Shown: in pieces, positions 38,101-47,280 of the stretch
Layout: the number at the start of each line of letters is the position of its first letter
Position numbering within the stretch: the first letter of the stretch is position 1
DNA from: Silurus meridionalis
Taxonomy: Eukaryota; Chordata; Actinopteri; Siluriformes; Siluridae
Length of the DNA stretch: 64,000 bases
Reading direction: 5' to 3'
Assembly: GCF_014805685.1 (NCBI RefSeq)
Contig: NC_060900.1
Coordinates: 2,609,101-2,673,100, forward strand
The notes under the pieces: generated by a model
What the model saw: only the letters and a program-made list of their open reading frames with translations
Told to the model about the DNA's origin: nothing
The model's database searches: none
Translations under genes and position numbers: made by a program

Positions 38101-39014
38101 TTCCTTCTTGAGAGTCCTTCTTGAGAGTCTGGTTCCTCAGTGGCGACTGTGGCGAGAAAAAACTCCCCGAGTCTGGTTCCTCTCAAGGTTTCTTCTGTAT
38201 GCCGCCTCTGTATGCCGCCTCGAGCAAACGTATACATTCTTCTTCCGTGTAGAGCTGCTTTGAGAAAATGACCGTTGTTAAAACAGCACTTAGAATTATC
38301 TCACTAATACATTGAAGAGGTGTTGGTTAAGGGCCTTGCTTAAGGGCCCAACAGTGGCAGCTTGGCCACGCTGGAATTTGAACTACAGCATATTAGCCCC
38401 TGAGCTACCACTTGTTGCATCCTGTGGGATCAAATTCCTGATGAACTACAACTGCAAAACAAGAGAACAAAACAACAACGTTCCTTCTGTTCGTTTACAT
38501 TTATGGCACTTATGGAGAGCGACTTTATCTCACTCATACAACTGAGCAGCGATGGGGTTAAGAGCGTTGATCAGGGGCCCAACAGTGGTAGTTTGATTAG
38601 GGTGGGATTTGAACTCATGACCTTCAGTGCCAATACTTTAACCACTAAAACCGACCACCATAAACGCTTCCAGTCAGCACTGTTACATTTACGGTATTTA
38701 GCAGATGCTCTTATCCTGAGCAACTTACAATTATCGGGTCTTGTTTAGGGGCCCAGCAGTAGCAGACTGGTGGTGGTGGGATTTGTACTTAGAACCTTCT
38801 GATCAGAAGTCTAACATCTTAACCTTTGAGCTACAACAAGTGAAAGACTGGTGGAGGTGATGCAGCATACTAACGCGACTCTTCCACTTCTTGTGCGTGC
38901 AGCTTCCGTACCTGCTGCTGAACTCTCAGGGTGCAGACGTCACGTCGCGCATGCACCCCGTGGTGTTTGGCGAAAGCATCGAAGTGAATCCCAGACCCAC
39001 CACAGAGATGAGGT

Positions 39015-39051
<37 letters not shown>

Positions 39052-40080
39052 GCACACTAACGATTTCTGCCAGAAGTCAGAATCCGAGTCTCTACTCAGA
39101 ACTGCTTTCCCTCCATCTGCTGCTTAGATCAGCCTTATTATTCAGGAATATGTTGTTTTTTTTCACAGGAAATGTCGATCTATTTGAAGAATCTTTCTGA
39201 AATCGGTCCGAACCTCTTCACACGGCGTGATTTTTTTATAATTTTTACGACAAGTTTGAAATAAATATATAAACCTTCACATGACATTTTTAATCCACAA
39301 GTCAGCAGTGATGGTACTGGGATTTGAACTCACAACCTTATTGATCGGAATTTCAACATCTTAACCACTAAGCCTTCACCTCCCTCCAACATACCAACAT
39401 CATCCCAGTGTCTGGCCTTTTTCCTGACTATGAAAAACGCTTCAGAACTAAACAAATAAATTCATAACAAAAGTTTGTGGACACCTGAGCACTGGTATGT
39501 GACTGTTTTTTGAGCCTCAAATTCCACATTTCGTTCCCATTTGTTGTAAGAACCTTCATTCTTCTGGGAAGATGTTCCAGCAGATTTTATGGAGACTAGA
39601 TGTGGAATGGATACACGGATATATACAGTATACATACCAATGGTCAGGTGTCCACAAACCTTTGTCCATACAGTAGCTAAGGTTTTACTGTTAATTCAGA
39701 CGTTATTGATATAAAAGATCGTAATAAAACGTTGTGTGTTCAGGTTCAGCTCGGAGGTGAAGTACGACTCGCACCGGCATTACCGCGACGAGGTCCACTG
39801 CGCACGGGTCCCCACGGTAACCTCCTACAGCGAGACGGTGGTGGCGCTGCAGAACCACACGTGGCGCAGCTACAAGTCAGAGGTTCACTTCCTGCCACGG
39901 CACCGACCCGTCCGCCACCAGAGCACGGCCATCGTGTACCCCAAACACGCCCGCAACACCTACCGCACCACGCTGAACTACAACGCCAACGCTGCCGGGC
40001 GCCGCAGGTTCGTGTCCACGGTGAGGCTGGAGCCCAGCGAGGACGTCAGTCCCTGCATCATCTACACCGAGGAGCTGTAA
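32363..40080 (+). CDS. rflna: Refilin A (FAM101A-type filamin-binding protein), complete, 3 coding exons
   Basis: The CDS joins 32363-32575, 38903-39012 and 39744-40080: 660 nt, 219 aa plus stop, close to the roughly 216 aa I recall for human refilin A. Family knowledge: refilins are short vertebrate cytoplasmic proteins that bind filamins, change how filamin bundles actin (perinuclear actin, chondrocyte and skeletal development), and have no enzymatic activity. Seen here: an N-terminus MVGHLHLQAMEESLK, a Ser/Pro-rich stretch (about residues 24-48), the conserved FGESIEVNP segment (about 93-101), a FSSEVKY segment at the start of exon 3, and PKHARNTYRTTLNY (about 180-193). Both introns have GT-AG ends and the phases agree (0, then 2). 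The start is the only Met matching the family N-terminus. Exon 3 is GC-rich against AT-rich flanks. It is convergent with the ncor2-type gene at 47-63 kb, an order I recall from human 12q24.31, which favours rflna over rflnb. Confidence 0.93.
34078..34140 (-). repeat. SINE (family A) head fragment
   Basis: A short match to the tRNA-head side: tggtgctgggatttgaactc followed by ataaccttctg. In rflna intron 1. Confidence 0.45.
35106..35186 (+). repeat. CA microsatellite in rflna intron 1
   Basis: About 39 CA units. Confidence 0.95.
36020..36192 (-). repeat. SINE-like family B copy in rflna intron 1
   Basis: acagcacagtgaaattcttt, ttgttaagaagctggggtc, gggccttgctcaagggcccc and agccttaaccattga. Confidence 0.65.
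36190..36400 (+). mobile_element. Possible decayed copy of the Tc1-derived repeat (copy 13)
   Basis: Segments such as ccactaggttttggagtgta, ggatttgtgtttta and gtttagtagggttgagg parallel the better copies, with many differences. Assignment is tentative. Confidence 0.4.
36385..36765. repeat. Degenerate DNA-transposon-like sequence in rflna intron 1
   Basis: aggtcggcgatttaatcagc and gtttaaactatcggcaaaaa at the left, with aactatcggttgaataatcg and ggtatcggcaagtacga at the right; an AT-rich stretch lies between. Resembles a fish hAT MITE type. Boundaries uncertain. Confidence 0.4.
37490..37800 (+). mobile_element. Tc1-derived dispersed repeat, copy 6, partial
   Basis: Within rflna intron 1. Starts near gggaagatgtcccactagat, with ggtgaggtgaggaggcctgggg and gatcttccactccaa, then degrades. 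Terminal repeats not found. Confidence 0.6.
38095..38290. repeat. Relative of the 26.4-kb dispersed repeat
   Basis: gcgactgtggcgagaaaaaa, ggttcctctcaaggtttctt, a tandem tgtatgccgcctc duplication, and agagctgctttgagaaaatg with gttgttaaaacagcac. In rflna intron 1. Confidence 0.45.
38315..38415 (-). repeat. SINE (family A) fragment
   Basis: Contains aagggccttgcttaagggcc, then ggaatttgaact and gagctaccactt at the tRNA-head end. It is the first of three family A pieces packed between 38.3 and 38.8 kb in rflna intron 1. Confidence 0.65.
38494..38660 (-). repeat. SINE (family A) copy
   Basis: Nearly complete copy: tttacatttatggcactta tail, tcaggggcccaacagtgg centre, gggatttgaactcatgacc B-box region, and ttaaccactaaaaccgacc tRNA head. 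Confidence 0.7.
38686..38835 (-). repeat. SINE (family A) copy, adjacent to rflna exon 2
   Basis: tttacggtatttagcagatg tail, tgagcaacttacaattatc, ggatttgtacttagaacc and a tRNA-head end near ctttgagctacaaca. It lies within 70 bp of the rflna exon 2 acceptor. Confidence 0.68.
38903..39012 (+). CDS. rflna: rflna coding exon 2
   Basis: The acceptor is ttgtgcgtgcag, and the exon reads LPYLLLNSQG through FGESIEVNPRPTTEM, ending inside an Arg codon (AG|G). The FGESIEVNP block is the refilin hallmark. The donor is GAG|gtaaac, followed at once by a CA repeat (39015-39048). Exon length is 110 nt. Confidence 0.92.
39015..39048 (+). repeat. CA microsatellite at the rflna exon 2 donor
   Basis: It begins within the splice donor hexamer gtaaac, so the intron 5' end is almost pure CA for about 34 nt. 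Confidence 0.93.
39297..39385 (-). repeat. SINE (family A) head fragment
   Basis: Only the tRNA-like end remains: tgggatttgaactcacaacc and catcttaaccactaagcc. In rflna intron 2. Confidence 0.6.
39468..39685 (+). mobile_element. Tc1-derived repeat with both inverted ends, MITE-like, copy 7
   Basis: Short (about 215 bp) internally deleted copy: left aaaagtttgtggacacctga and right tcaggtgtccacaaacctttgtccata form an inverted pair of about 20 bp. Located in rflna intron 2, roughly 60-270 bp upstream of exon 3. Confidence 0.72.
39744..40080 (+). CDS. rflna: rflna terminal coding exon 3
   Basis: The acceptor is gttgtgtgttcag. The exon completes the split Arg codon and then encodes FSSEVKYDSHRHYRDEV through EDVSPCIIYTEEL and a TAA stop. 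It carries most of the conserved refilin domain. It is GC-rich; overlapping open frames on both strands here are shadows. Confidence 0.94.
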
Positions 40081-40350
40081 GACGAGCTCCAATACGACTC
40101 AGAGACACACTCCTGTACCATCGCTATCGCAGGAAACGGACTTGGATGATCACAGATAGAGGGAAGGACATGAGACAAAGAGAGAGAGAGACGTTGATTT
40201 TGGTCTCTGGTCTATATATATTGCGTGAGTGGAGAATGGAGGTGGGTTAAAGGGTTAAACCTGTCGTTCTTTTGTCCCTTTACTCGTTCTCGCCCTTACA
40301 ATCTGCTATCAAGGATATGATTTAATAAATCAATGCTGTAAAAATCCTCA
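40081..40350 (+). other. rflna: rflna 3' UTR, provisional
   Basis: The noncoding tail begins after the TAA stop. An AATAAA polyadenylation hexamer lies at 40324-40329, so cleavage near 40345 is predicted. A second possible signal lies near 40837, which would give a longer UTR. The end is inferred. Confidence 0.5.
40324..40329 (+). promoter_or_regulatory. rflna: Candidate polyadenylation signal of rflna
   Basis: AATAAA about 245 nt downstream of the rflna stop codon, in sense orientation. It is the first such hexamer after the stop. Confidence 0.5.
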
Positions 40351-40899
40351 AAACTGGAATACAAAGGGGGAAAAAAAATCATGCCAGAAACAGAGCAACA
40401 TTCAGCCATTTGTATAAACGCTTGATTGCACTTTTGCTACGATTTTCTTTTTTGTTTTTCGTCGCAGCGTTTTGCGCTGAGCCGAGGGCGGCGTAGCAGC
40501 ACTTGAAAGATCGGACCAATGTTTTTTATACAGTTCAGAATACGAGGGAGGACGTGGAAGTTTAGCACACCGGTTATTAGAACCGGGGCCAAGAACGTGG
40601 CTTTGAAGCAAAACGATTTTTTCTTTCTTTTCCCGCTCAGGACCTGCGGTTGATAATCCGGCAGAACGATCGCGAGTCCAGAAATAACATCGATTTTTTT
40701 TTCCAGGACGGAAGTCTGAAAGCTCAGTCCAGCCCAGATGTTTACATATTACTAACACTCCAGCCAGATCATTAAAGCACTAAAAACGGATTACCACAGG
40801 TGCTGCGTTTTTCCTGACTATAAGACATGTTGAAAATAAATCAATAAATTCCTGTAGGTTTCTGCTACAGAAAAGAGCCAACATACAAACTCTATGGAG

Positions 40900-41300
40900 A
40901 AAAGTTGCGTTTTTTTGAACATCTCATTGTACACGAATCCATTTACTGTTAATAACCTCCACTTTTCAGGGAAGACGTTCTAGATTTTGTCGTGTTCTAG
41001 ATTTGCGTTCATTCAGGCACAAGGGTGTTACTGATGTAGGTGAGTTGACGAGGCCTGGGGTGCAGTCAGCATGAGAAAATTCAGCCCAAAGGTGTTCAAT
41101 AGGTTTGGAGCTCTATAGTAGGGGATCTTCCACTCCTTGATGGCGTTTGCTTTGTGCACAAGGGCATCGTCATGCTGGAGCAGGATTTGGTCTCCGAGTT
41201 CAAGTGAAGGGAAAATTTCGTGTACTTTTGTGCGCATCCAAAAGATCGAAGAAGCCCGATATGACGATTTTCCAGCATATGGCTGGAGGCTTCCCAAAAT
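40900..41300 (+). mobile_element. Tc1-derived dispersed repeat, copy 8
   Basis: Intergenic, just after rflna. The antisense core decodes to LLQHDDALVHKANAIKEW, the clearest surviving DDE-type segment of this family. The left end is weak; the right end is absent. Confidence 0.7.
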
Positions 41301-42440
41301 TTGTTTTTGTATTGTTGATATTCTCACTGTAGCATTAATCTTATTATTTTTTATTATTTTTCGCTAAACAAAAGCAAATAAAACACCCAGCAGGACAAGC
41401 GATTCACCGAAAGGGGAAAAGACACGAAACGTGAGGACGCCCCCTAGTGCTTACTCATGGATCGTATGGGATTTGTGCATTCGTGAGATTTCTAGTCGGT
41501 ACACAAATTATATTTATTTAATCATTTTTTTCTGGATTTTAAATCAAAACTAGCTGTAATACTGTATCAAAAGTATTCAGACTTTGTGTCTTATACTCAG
41601 GAAAACACCCATCTGACAAGGTTCTCTGATATATAGCCTGATAAACATTATGCAGGAGGACAGTGATGGACAGTGAGGGACAGTAAGGGACATTGAGGGA
41701 CAGTAAGAAACTCGGACAAACATCTGGATCGTAAATACTAAATTCTAAATCTTTTCAATTTGTATATTTTTTTCTTACCTCAATCAGAATCTGCTCGATG
41801 ACGTCTTTTTGTTCTTAAGCCAGATATTTTTTGTTTATTTCGAAAACGTTTATATTCGGTGTCTAAGACGGCGGTGAGAAGGACCTCATTACGTACGTGA
41901 GGCTAAAGCAGGGACGGATGTCCGACGTGAAACCGGCCGTCGATCCAGCAGGATTCGCATGTTAACGTAACGTGAGACGAAGGCGAACAGGGTGAGAGGT
42001 TTAGGAGACGATGGAAAGACGAGGCGCAAATTTTACACGTGTCCTCGTTCGAAATGGAAAATGTAGCGAGGGACAAAGTCAAGTAGGCATGAAAGGGAAT
42101 CGGAAAGCGTTGGGAAGATTCAGGACACTGAGCGGATTGACACGTTTCTCGGATCTATCTGATCGTCGATGATTTCCTGTAAAATACTTCCTGTATTGAT
42201 GATGTATATGTTGCATACAGCACTTAATGATTCTCTTTATATTTTTGTATTCCCAAGATTCAATCTTTTTTCTTTTTTGTTCTGGGGCGAGAATTTTGAA
42301 AATAATTTAAAGACATGGTGTATATCTTTAATAAACAAATTAAAAAAATGTGGATTGTGTGATTGTCACGAAACACAAGGACCAACAGGCAAACAAATCC
42401 AAAACAAATCCAATGTTCTAACTTCAGGATAAACAGAGAA
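41300..42440. other. Intergenic between rflna and ncor2
   Basis: No gene. A CTCF-like core (ACGCCCCCTAGTG) lies at 41437-41449, and a small tandem gagggacagt duplication at about 41,660-41,700. Confidence 0.5.
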
Positions 42441-42444
42441 ATGA

Positions 42445-42805
42445 GAACTGTAGTAATGAGCTCCACTCTTTCTGGAAGATGTTCCACTAGATTTTTTTGC
42501 TCATTCAGGGACAAGGGTGTTCGTTCTGATGTAGGTGAGGTGAAGAGACCTGGGGAGCAGACAGCATTCACATTTGTTAGTTCAATAAGACTGGAGCGCT
42601 ATAGCAGGAGATCTTCCACTCCAACCCATGTAATGCAGATCTTCATGGAGATCTTCTGGCTTTGTGCACAGGGGTATCGTCATGCCGGAACAGATTCGGG
42701 TCTCCTGGTTGAAGTGAAGGGAAAATTTCATGCTCCTGCTCCTGTGTTTCTTCAACTTTGTGGTAACAGTTTGAGGAAGAAGCACATACGCCATATAAAA
42801 GATTG
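42445..42805 (+). mobile_element. Tc1-derived dispersed repeat, copy 9
   Basis: Contains ctggaagatgttccactaga, the ggtgaggtgaagagacctgggg block and the antisense segment LFRHDDTPVHKA. It abuts the Tc1-like element at 42.9 kb. Confidence 0.7.
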
Positions 42806-42896
42806 AAACCCTGAACCGTCATGATGACGACGACACGTCCAAAAAGCGTATTTGCAAGTAAAAGATCATAATTTGCAAGCCAACACACCCACACCG

Positions 42897-43948
42897 AGTA
42901 CAAAAAACGTCCGTGTAAAATAGGAATGCTTAAAAAAATGTGCTTTCTTTTTATCAGTGAACAAAATGGAAAGTAAACAAGCAACGAATCAAATCAATAT
43001 TCGCTGTGACCAGACAATGACTTCAGTAGCCCCTTCCACACTTTACGCAAAGTCAGGGATTTTGTAGGATCAGAGTCAGGTGTATTAGAAACCAATCACA
43101 CCAAGCAGGTGGTCATTACATCAATTTTATTTGTAGGTTGAACCCCCAGTGATTAACCCAAAACAGAAAAGGCTGTGGAGGAGCTTCAAACTGGGTGAGG
43201 AGCCAAACTCTGCTACTAAGGTGAGGTTACGGAGAGACCGTGGCAAGAGTGAGCAACAAGACACAAGGTGGTTCTACTGCATCATGAAGGTCTCTCTCTC
43301 ATGCAAAGGTACACCCAGAGAAGTCTGGCCAGAAGTGGTTTTCATGAAATAACTCCAAACCTCAGATGTAGAAGCAAAGCTTAGAGTTTCAACTATGCCT
43401 GAAAACATAGGAACTGATTAGCAAACTATGGAGCTGATGAGTCAAAGCAAGTTGTTTGCTAAAGGCCTGGAAAGTGCTACAATAACGAGTGTCTGCAGGC
43501 AGCAGTGAAGCATGGTGGAGGTTCCCTGCACATGAAGGAGACTTGGTCAGGATTATTGGTGTCCTCAATGCTGAGGAAAAGCAGGCAGATACTTCATCAT
43601 GCAACAATCAGGAAGGCGTCCGATTGTCCTCGAATATATTCTGCAGCAGAGCAACGACCCCAAACATACAACCAGCGTCATTAGGAACTATCTTTGGTGT
43701 TGAGAAGAACAAGAAGCCCTGAAGGTCATAGCTTTTGGCTCCACATCTTTGGGAAGATCTGTGAGATGCCAAGATACTTAAAAAAAACAAGTGCAAGTTT
43801 ACCCAGAAGAACTGAAGATACTCATTTTATTCAGATTTCTCCTCGGTTCATTTACTTTCCATTTTGGTAAATGGATAAAAATACATTTACACTCCAATTT
43901 ATGAAAGTATTCCGCAATTTTTTTACACCGGCCCAAAATTTTTCCACA
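42897..43948 (+). mobile_element. Tc1-like transposon, internally deleted, copy 2
   Basis: Same family as the element at 30.8-32.1 kb, in the opposite orientation: shared tttgtaggttgaacc, gaggagccaaactctgct, gttctactgcatcatgaag, and a decayed catalytic block (about 43620-43730). Terminal repeats: aaatggaaagtaaa at about 42965 and its inverse at about 43850-43865; the right outer end is near 43948. The transposase frame is broken and the centre shortened. Confidence 0.8.
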
Positions 43949-44002
43949 GTACAGTACAATTCATATAAATCCACACAAACACACACTAATGGCAATAAGC
44001 TT

Positions 44003-44008
44003 TTTATT
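44003..44008 (-). promoter_or_regulatory. ncor2: Candidate distal polyadenylation signal of ncor2
   Basis: Plus-strand TTTATT, that is AATAAA in ncor2 sense. It is the last one before a Tc1 element. Alternative hexamers lie closer to the stop, so this is one of several options. Confidence 0.3.
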
Positions 44009-44822
44009 TCAACATTAAGGCAGTGTCTGTTTTTATTCCTTTTTCTTTCCTTCTTCCCCCTGTTTTGTACGCTGCTTCTCCACAAAGCTCGCTGGTGGCC
44101 ATGTTGATGTACAACAGTGTGAACAGTTTTACTCTGGGAAATAATCCAGCTCGCAGCGAAAATCATAAATATGTACACCCTTTTAGGCCCTATTTACACT
44201 CCGCACTATAATACAGTGGCTTGGAATTATGTTGATGAAGAAAGGTTTATTAAAATAAAAAAAAAAGCAGACAACTCGTCCCCCTCCATACACAACACCA
44301 TACCCCCCAACTCCCCCCCCTCCCCGCCAAACAACTGAAGCTGAAAATGGGGTCTGGTCTTCTTTAATTATATTGAAAAAATAATAATAATAATAATAAA
44401 ATAAAAAGTCAGAGTCTTTCATTTATTTATTTATATCAATTCAAACACATTTTAATGTTGGAAAAATAAATAGTCGTGCTTTTTTATTTAATTTTTTTAA
44501 CGATTGTGTTTCTAAAACTTGCAGCCAAATCAGGAGCCTGAAATTATTAGTCTGGAAATGTGGATTTAAAAAAAAAAAAAATTATTATTGAGAGTTTAAT
44601 ATTTGTATGATGTCAAAAGAATCTTAATTGAATTAATGCTAATTAAAATTTTGTTCCAAAATTATTTGCTTAAAAAAAAAAATTAAATAAAAAACCCTAA
44701 ACATTACACACGGCTAGAACACACGTGTGACGTGATGACGCATGAGCGTGATGTGACATCGAAAACACATCTAAACGTATACACCAAATGACAAACGCTC
44801 GAGTCTCGACATTAAACCAATA

Positions 44823-44825
<3 letters not shown>

Positions 44826-44872
<47 letters not shown>
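44826..44872 (+). repeat. TG microsatellite
   Basis: About 23 TG units, in the presumed ncor2 3' UTR (CA in sense). Confidence 0.94.
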
Positions 44873-44875
<3 letters not shown>

Positions 44876-45126
44876 CAAAAAAAAACTCCCACTGAGGTAA
44901 AACTGTGGAATAGAATCATAAAAGTCTTTTATTTATTTAATTTTTTTATATCAACCGTAAAGAAGAATGACTTTTTTTTTTTTTTTTTAAAGAAAAAAGC
45001 AAACAATAAAAGTTGACTGGTATTAAAGCACATGCAAAGTCACTGGATAGTATTTATAGCATTGCGTCGAATATAACGCCTTATAGACGCATTAGTGTGA
45101 GGACGTCAAATCCACCGCTTTCGACA

Positions 45127-45161
<35 letters not shown>

Positions 45162-45544
45162 ATAAAAAAAGAACAGTTGTGCGTAGTCACTTGGTAGTTT
45201 TTAGTCTTCAGTAAATGGACGTCTCAAATAAATGGCACTTAACACCAGAATCGTTTTTTTTTTTTTTGCACATAATAAAAGGGAAACACATTTATACACA
45301 TGAGGTGTTGGGTTTGGAGTCCCAGTGAGTCGAGAAGTCCACTCGCTGCAGGAGGTGGTCCCCTTCCTCAGGTAGAAAAACAAAAACAAGAATATAACAC
45401 AAAAAAAGAACGAATCAGCGTCCATTTATATCGTCCGTGTTTTTTTTTTTCTTTCCCCAAACCGATGACAGAGCAGTCCTCGATGTCCATGACTTCGATT
45501 TGGCGCAGTCTCATAAACCGATATGTGTGTGTATCTACAATTTT

Positions 45545-45575
<31 letters not shown>

Positions 45576-45871
45576 GGGGGGGACATTGAGGGGACCTGAT
45601 AAAGCAGCTCAGCGCAGCCCTGCTCCTTCCTCTGATTGTCGCCAGAGCGCCGGACATTTGAATCTATTTATTCTTTATATTGATTTTTTTTCGATTTGTA
45701 AAATTTTTTTTTTCATACAAAAAAAGGTAAACAGGAGACGAACATTAAAATAAAAAGACAATACTGTATAAAACGGACCAAAACCAAAGTATAACCGGCG
45801 TCCGTGACAGACGACGTGAACTGCCTGCTGGACAAGTGCTTCATAAAAGAGAGCGCAAATACATTAGTGAT

Positions 45872-45875
<4 letters not shown>

Positions 45876-45920
<45 letters not shown>
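45876..45920 (+). repeat. CA microsatellite
   Basis: About 22 CA units, in the presumed ncor2 3' UTR (GU in sense). Confidence 0.94.
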
Positions 45921-45921
<1 letters not shown>

Positions 45922-46062
45922 AAAAAAAAAAAAAACGTGTCGCAGCGTTCATGATGAAAAAATAAAAAAAAAAGGTCAGAAACTGAAATAAAAATGTATC
46001 AGTGACATTAAAAACTGAATGCATTATGTACCTTGTAAACTAACGCCCATGGAAAGGTGTGT

Positions 46063-46100
<38 letters not shown>

Positions 46101-46815
46101 ACTTTAACAACAAGACTGAAAGTACATATTTTAGAACAGGAAAACTGGAATTTATTCTCACACACATATATACACACACACGCACGCGCACACACGCACA
46201 CACACACGGTCCTCTGTACCTCAAAATGTGCCTCAGAAGCTCAAGTGGTGAATCCGTGAGTGTGTAAAAGCTATGAGCGGAGCGACGCAGCCATTTTGGG
46301 CCAAAACACCAGAGTTCAGGAGAATGTAGCTAGCAAATAAGTGTCACGGAAAATCCACCAGATTAGCATTACGCAGAACTTGTGGAGTGGTTTGACTGGG
46401 AAAGGAATTAAAACAAAAGAGCAGATGTAGCAGCTTACAGTCAGGATGTAGCAAAAGGATCTGGAGCAGAAGGGGCGTGGCCTGTGGTTTTAAAGGCGGA
46501 GCCTGAGGCTAGCTTTACCGTTTGTGAACCCTTGAGCGAATGGTTCGTTCCATTTTGGGGCAAATTAACGATTTAAAAAAATGGCAACGCAAAGCTGCAC
46601 GATGTGTATGTGTGTGTGTGTGTGTGTGTGTGTCAGTGAGAAGTGAGAAGGTGAGGATCCTGAGCAGTTCTATGGAGAGACAAGAAGATGAGACCAGAGG
46701 AGAGAAAGAAAGAGAAAGAGAGAGAGAAAGAGAGCACGCAGTGGAGTGATTGAACACGCCAGTGTTGGTGTGTATGAGGTGCACAAGTACTCTACTGCAG
46801 CAGCAGCCATTTCTT

Positions 46816-46855
<40 letters not shown>

Positions 46856-46938
46856 CTACTTCTAAGAAGTACATTAGTAATGTGATGGTATGCATATTAA
46901 TTTGCATGAGTATGTGCTCTAATGCGATTCACTCTGTT

Positions 46939-46984
<46 letters not shown>

Positions 46985-47056
46985 CACATCCCTGTTTAAA
47001 GTCGACAGGAGAGAATAGAACAGGTTTGTGTGAATGAGTGTGTGTGTAAGTATGTG

Positions 47057-47095
<39 letters not shown>
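46939..47095 (+). repeat. Two TG microsatellites after the ncor2 stop codon
   Basis: TG 46939-46983 and TG 47060-47095. The second ends one base before the stop codon, so the ncor2 3' UTR starts with an AC repeat in sense. Confidence 0.93.
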
Positions 47096-47096
<1 letters not shown>

Positions 47097-47280
47097 CACT
47101 CGCTGTCGGACAGCGTCTCGTACTGAGAGCAGAGCAGCGGTTTGGGTTCCTCCTCCCAGGTCCGGCTCTGAGGTTGTGGAGGTCCGGCGGTGGACTGGGT
47201 GGGTGAAGGGGAGGGGCCGGGCATCACTGAACCAGGCATGCGCATCATCGTGAAGAGGTTGCAAGGGTACGGGGTGGAGC
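47096..47280 (-). CDS. ncor2: ncor2 terminal coding exon
   Basis: It encodes STPYPCNLFTMMRMPGS, then TWEEEPKPLLCSQY and ETLSDSE, then TGA. The C-terminus is the canonical SMRT end. The acceptor is tatgtgcttag. In the mRNA the stop codon is followed directly by an AC repeat of about 35 nt (plus 47060-47095). Confidence 0.96.

Larger units (their letters stand above)
32576..38902 (+). other. rflna: rflna intron 1 contents
   Basis: A 6.3-kb intron. It holds a long CA run (35106-35185), two SINE-family fragments (36.0 kb and several at 38.3-38.8 kb), a decayed hAT-like fragment (36.4-36.8 kb), Tc1-derived remnants (36.2 and 37.5-37.8 kb) and a LINE/SINE-tail-like fragment (38.1-38.3 kb). Segments without obvious repeats at about 32.7-33.8, 34.2-34.8 and 35.2-35.6 kb have balanced composition and could hold conserved noncoding elements; none is identifiable without alignment. 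Confidence 0.6.
44000..47095 (-). other. ncor2: ncor2 3' UTR, provisional extent
   Basis: Downstream of the stop in transcript sense lie AC/GU repeats (46.6-47.1, 45.9-46.1, 45.5, 45.1, 44.8 kb), A/T homopolymers and several AATAAA hexamers (plus-strand TTTATT near 45666, 44927, 44426, 44246 and 44003). No coding exon is apparent. The most distal signal before the Tc1 element at 42.9-43.9 kb is used as the provisional end; the true 3' end could be any of these. Confidence 0.4.

Noticed and set aside
39732..40250. 172-aa plus-strand frame overlapping rflna exon 3
   Set aside because: A GC-rich shadow frame; the rflna frame has the family match, correct phase and splice acceptor.
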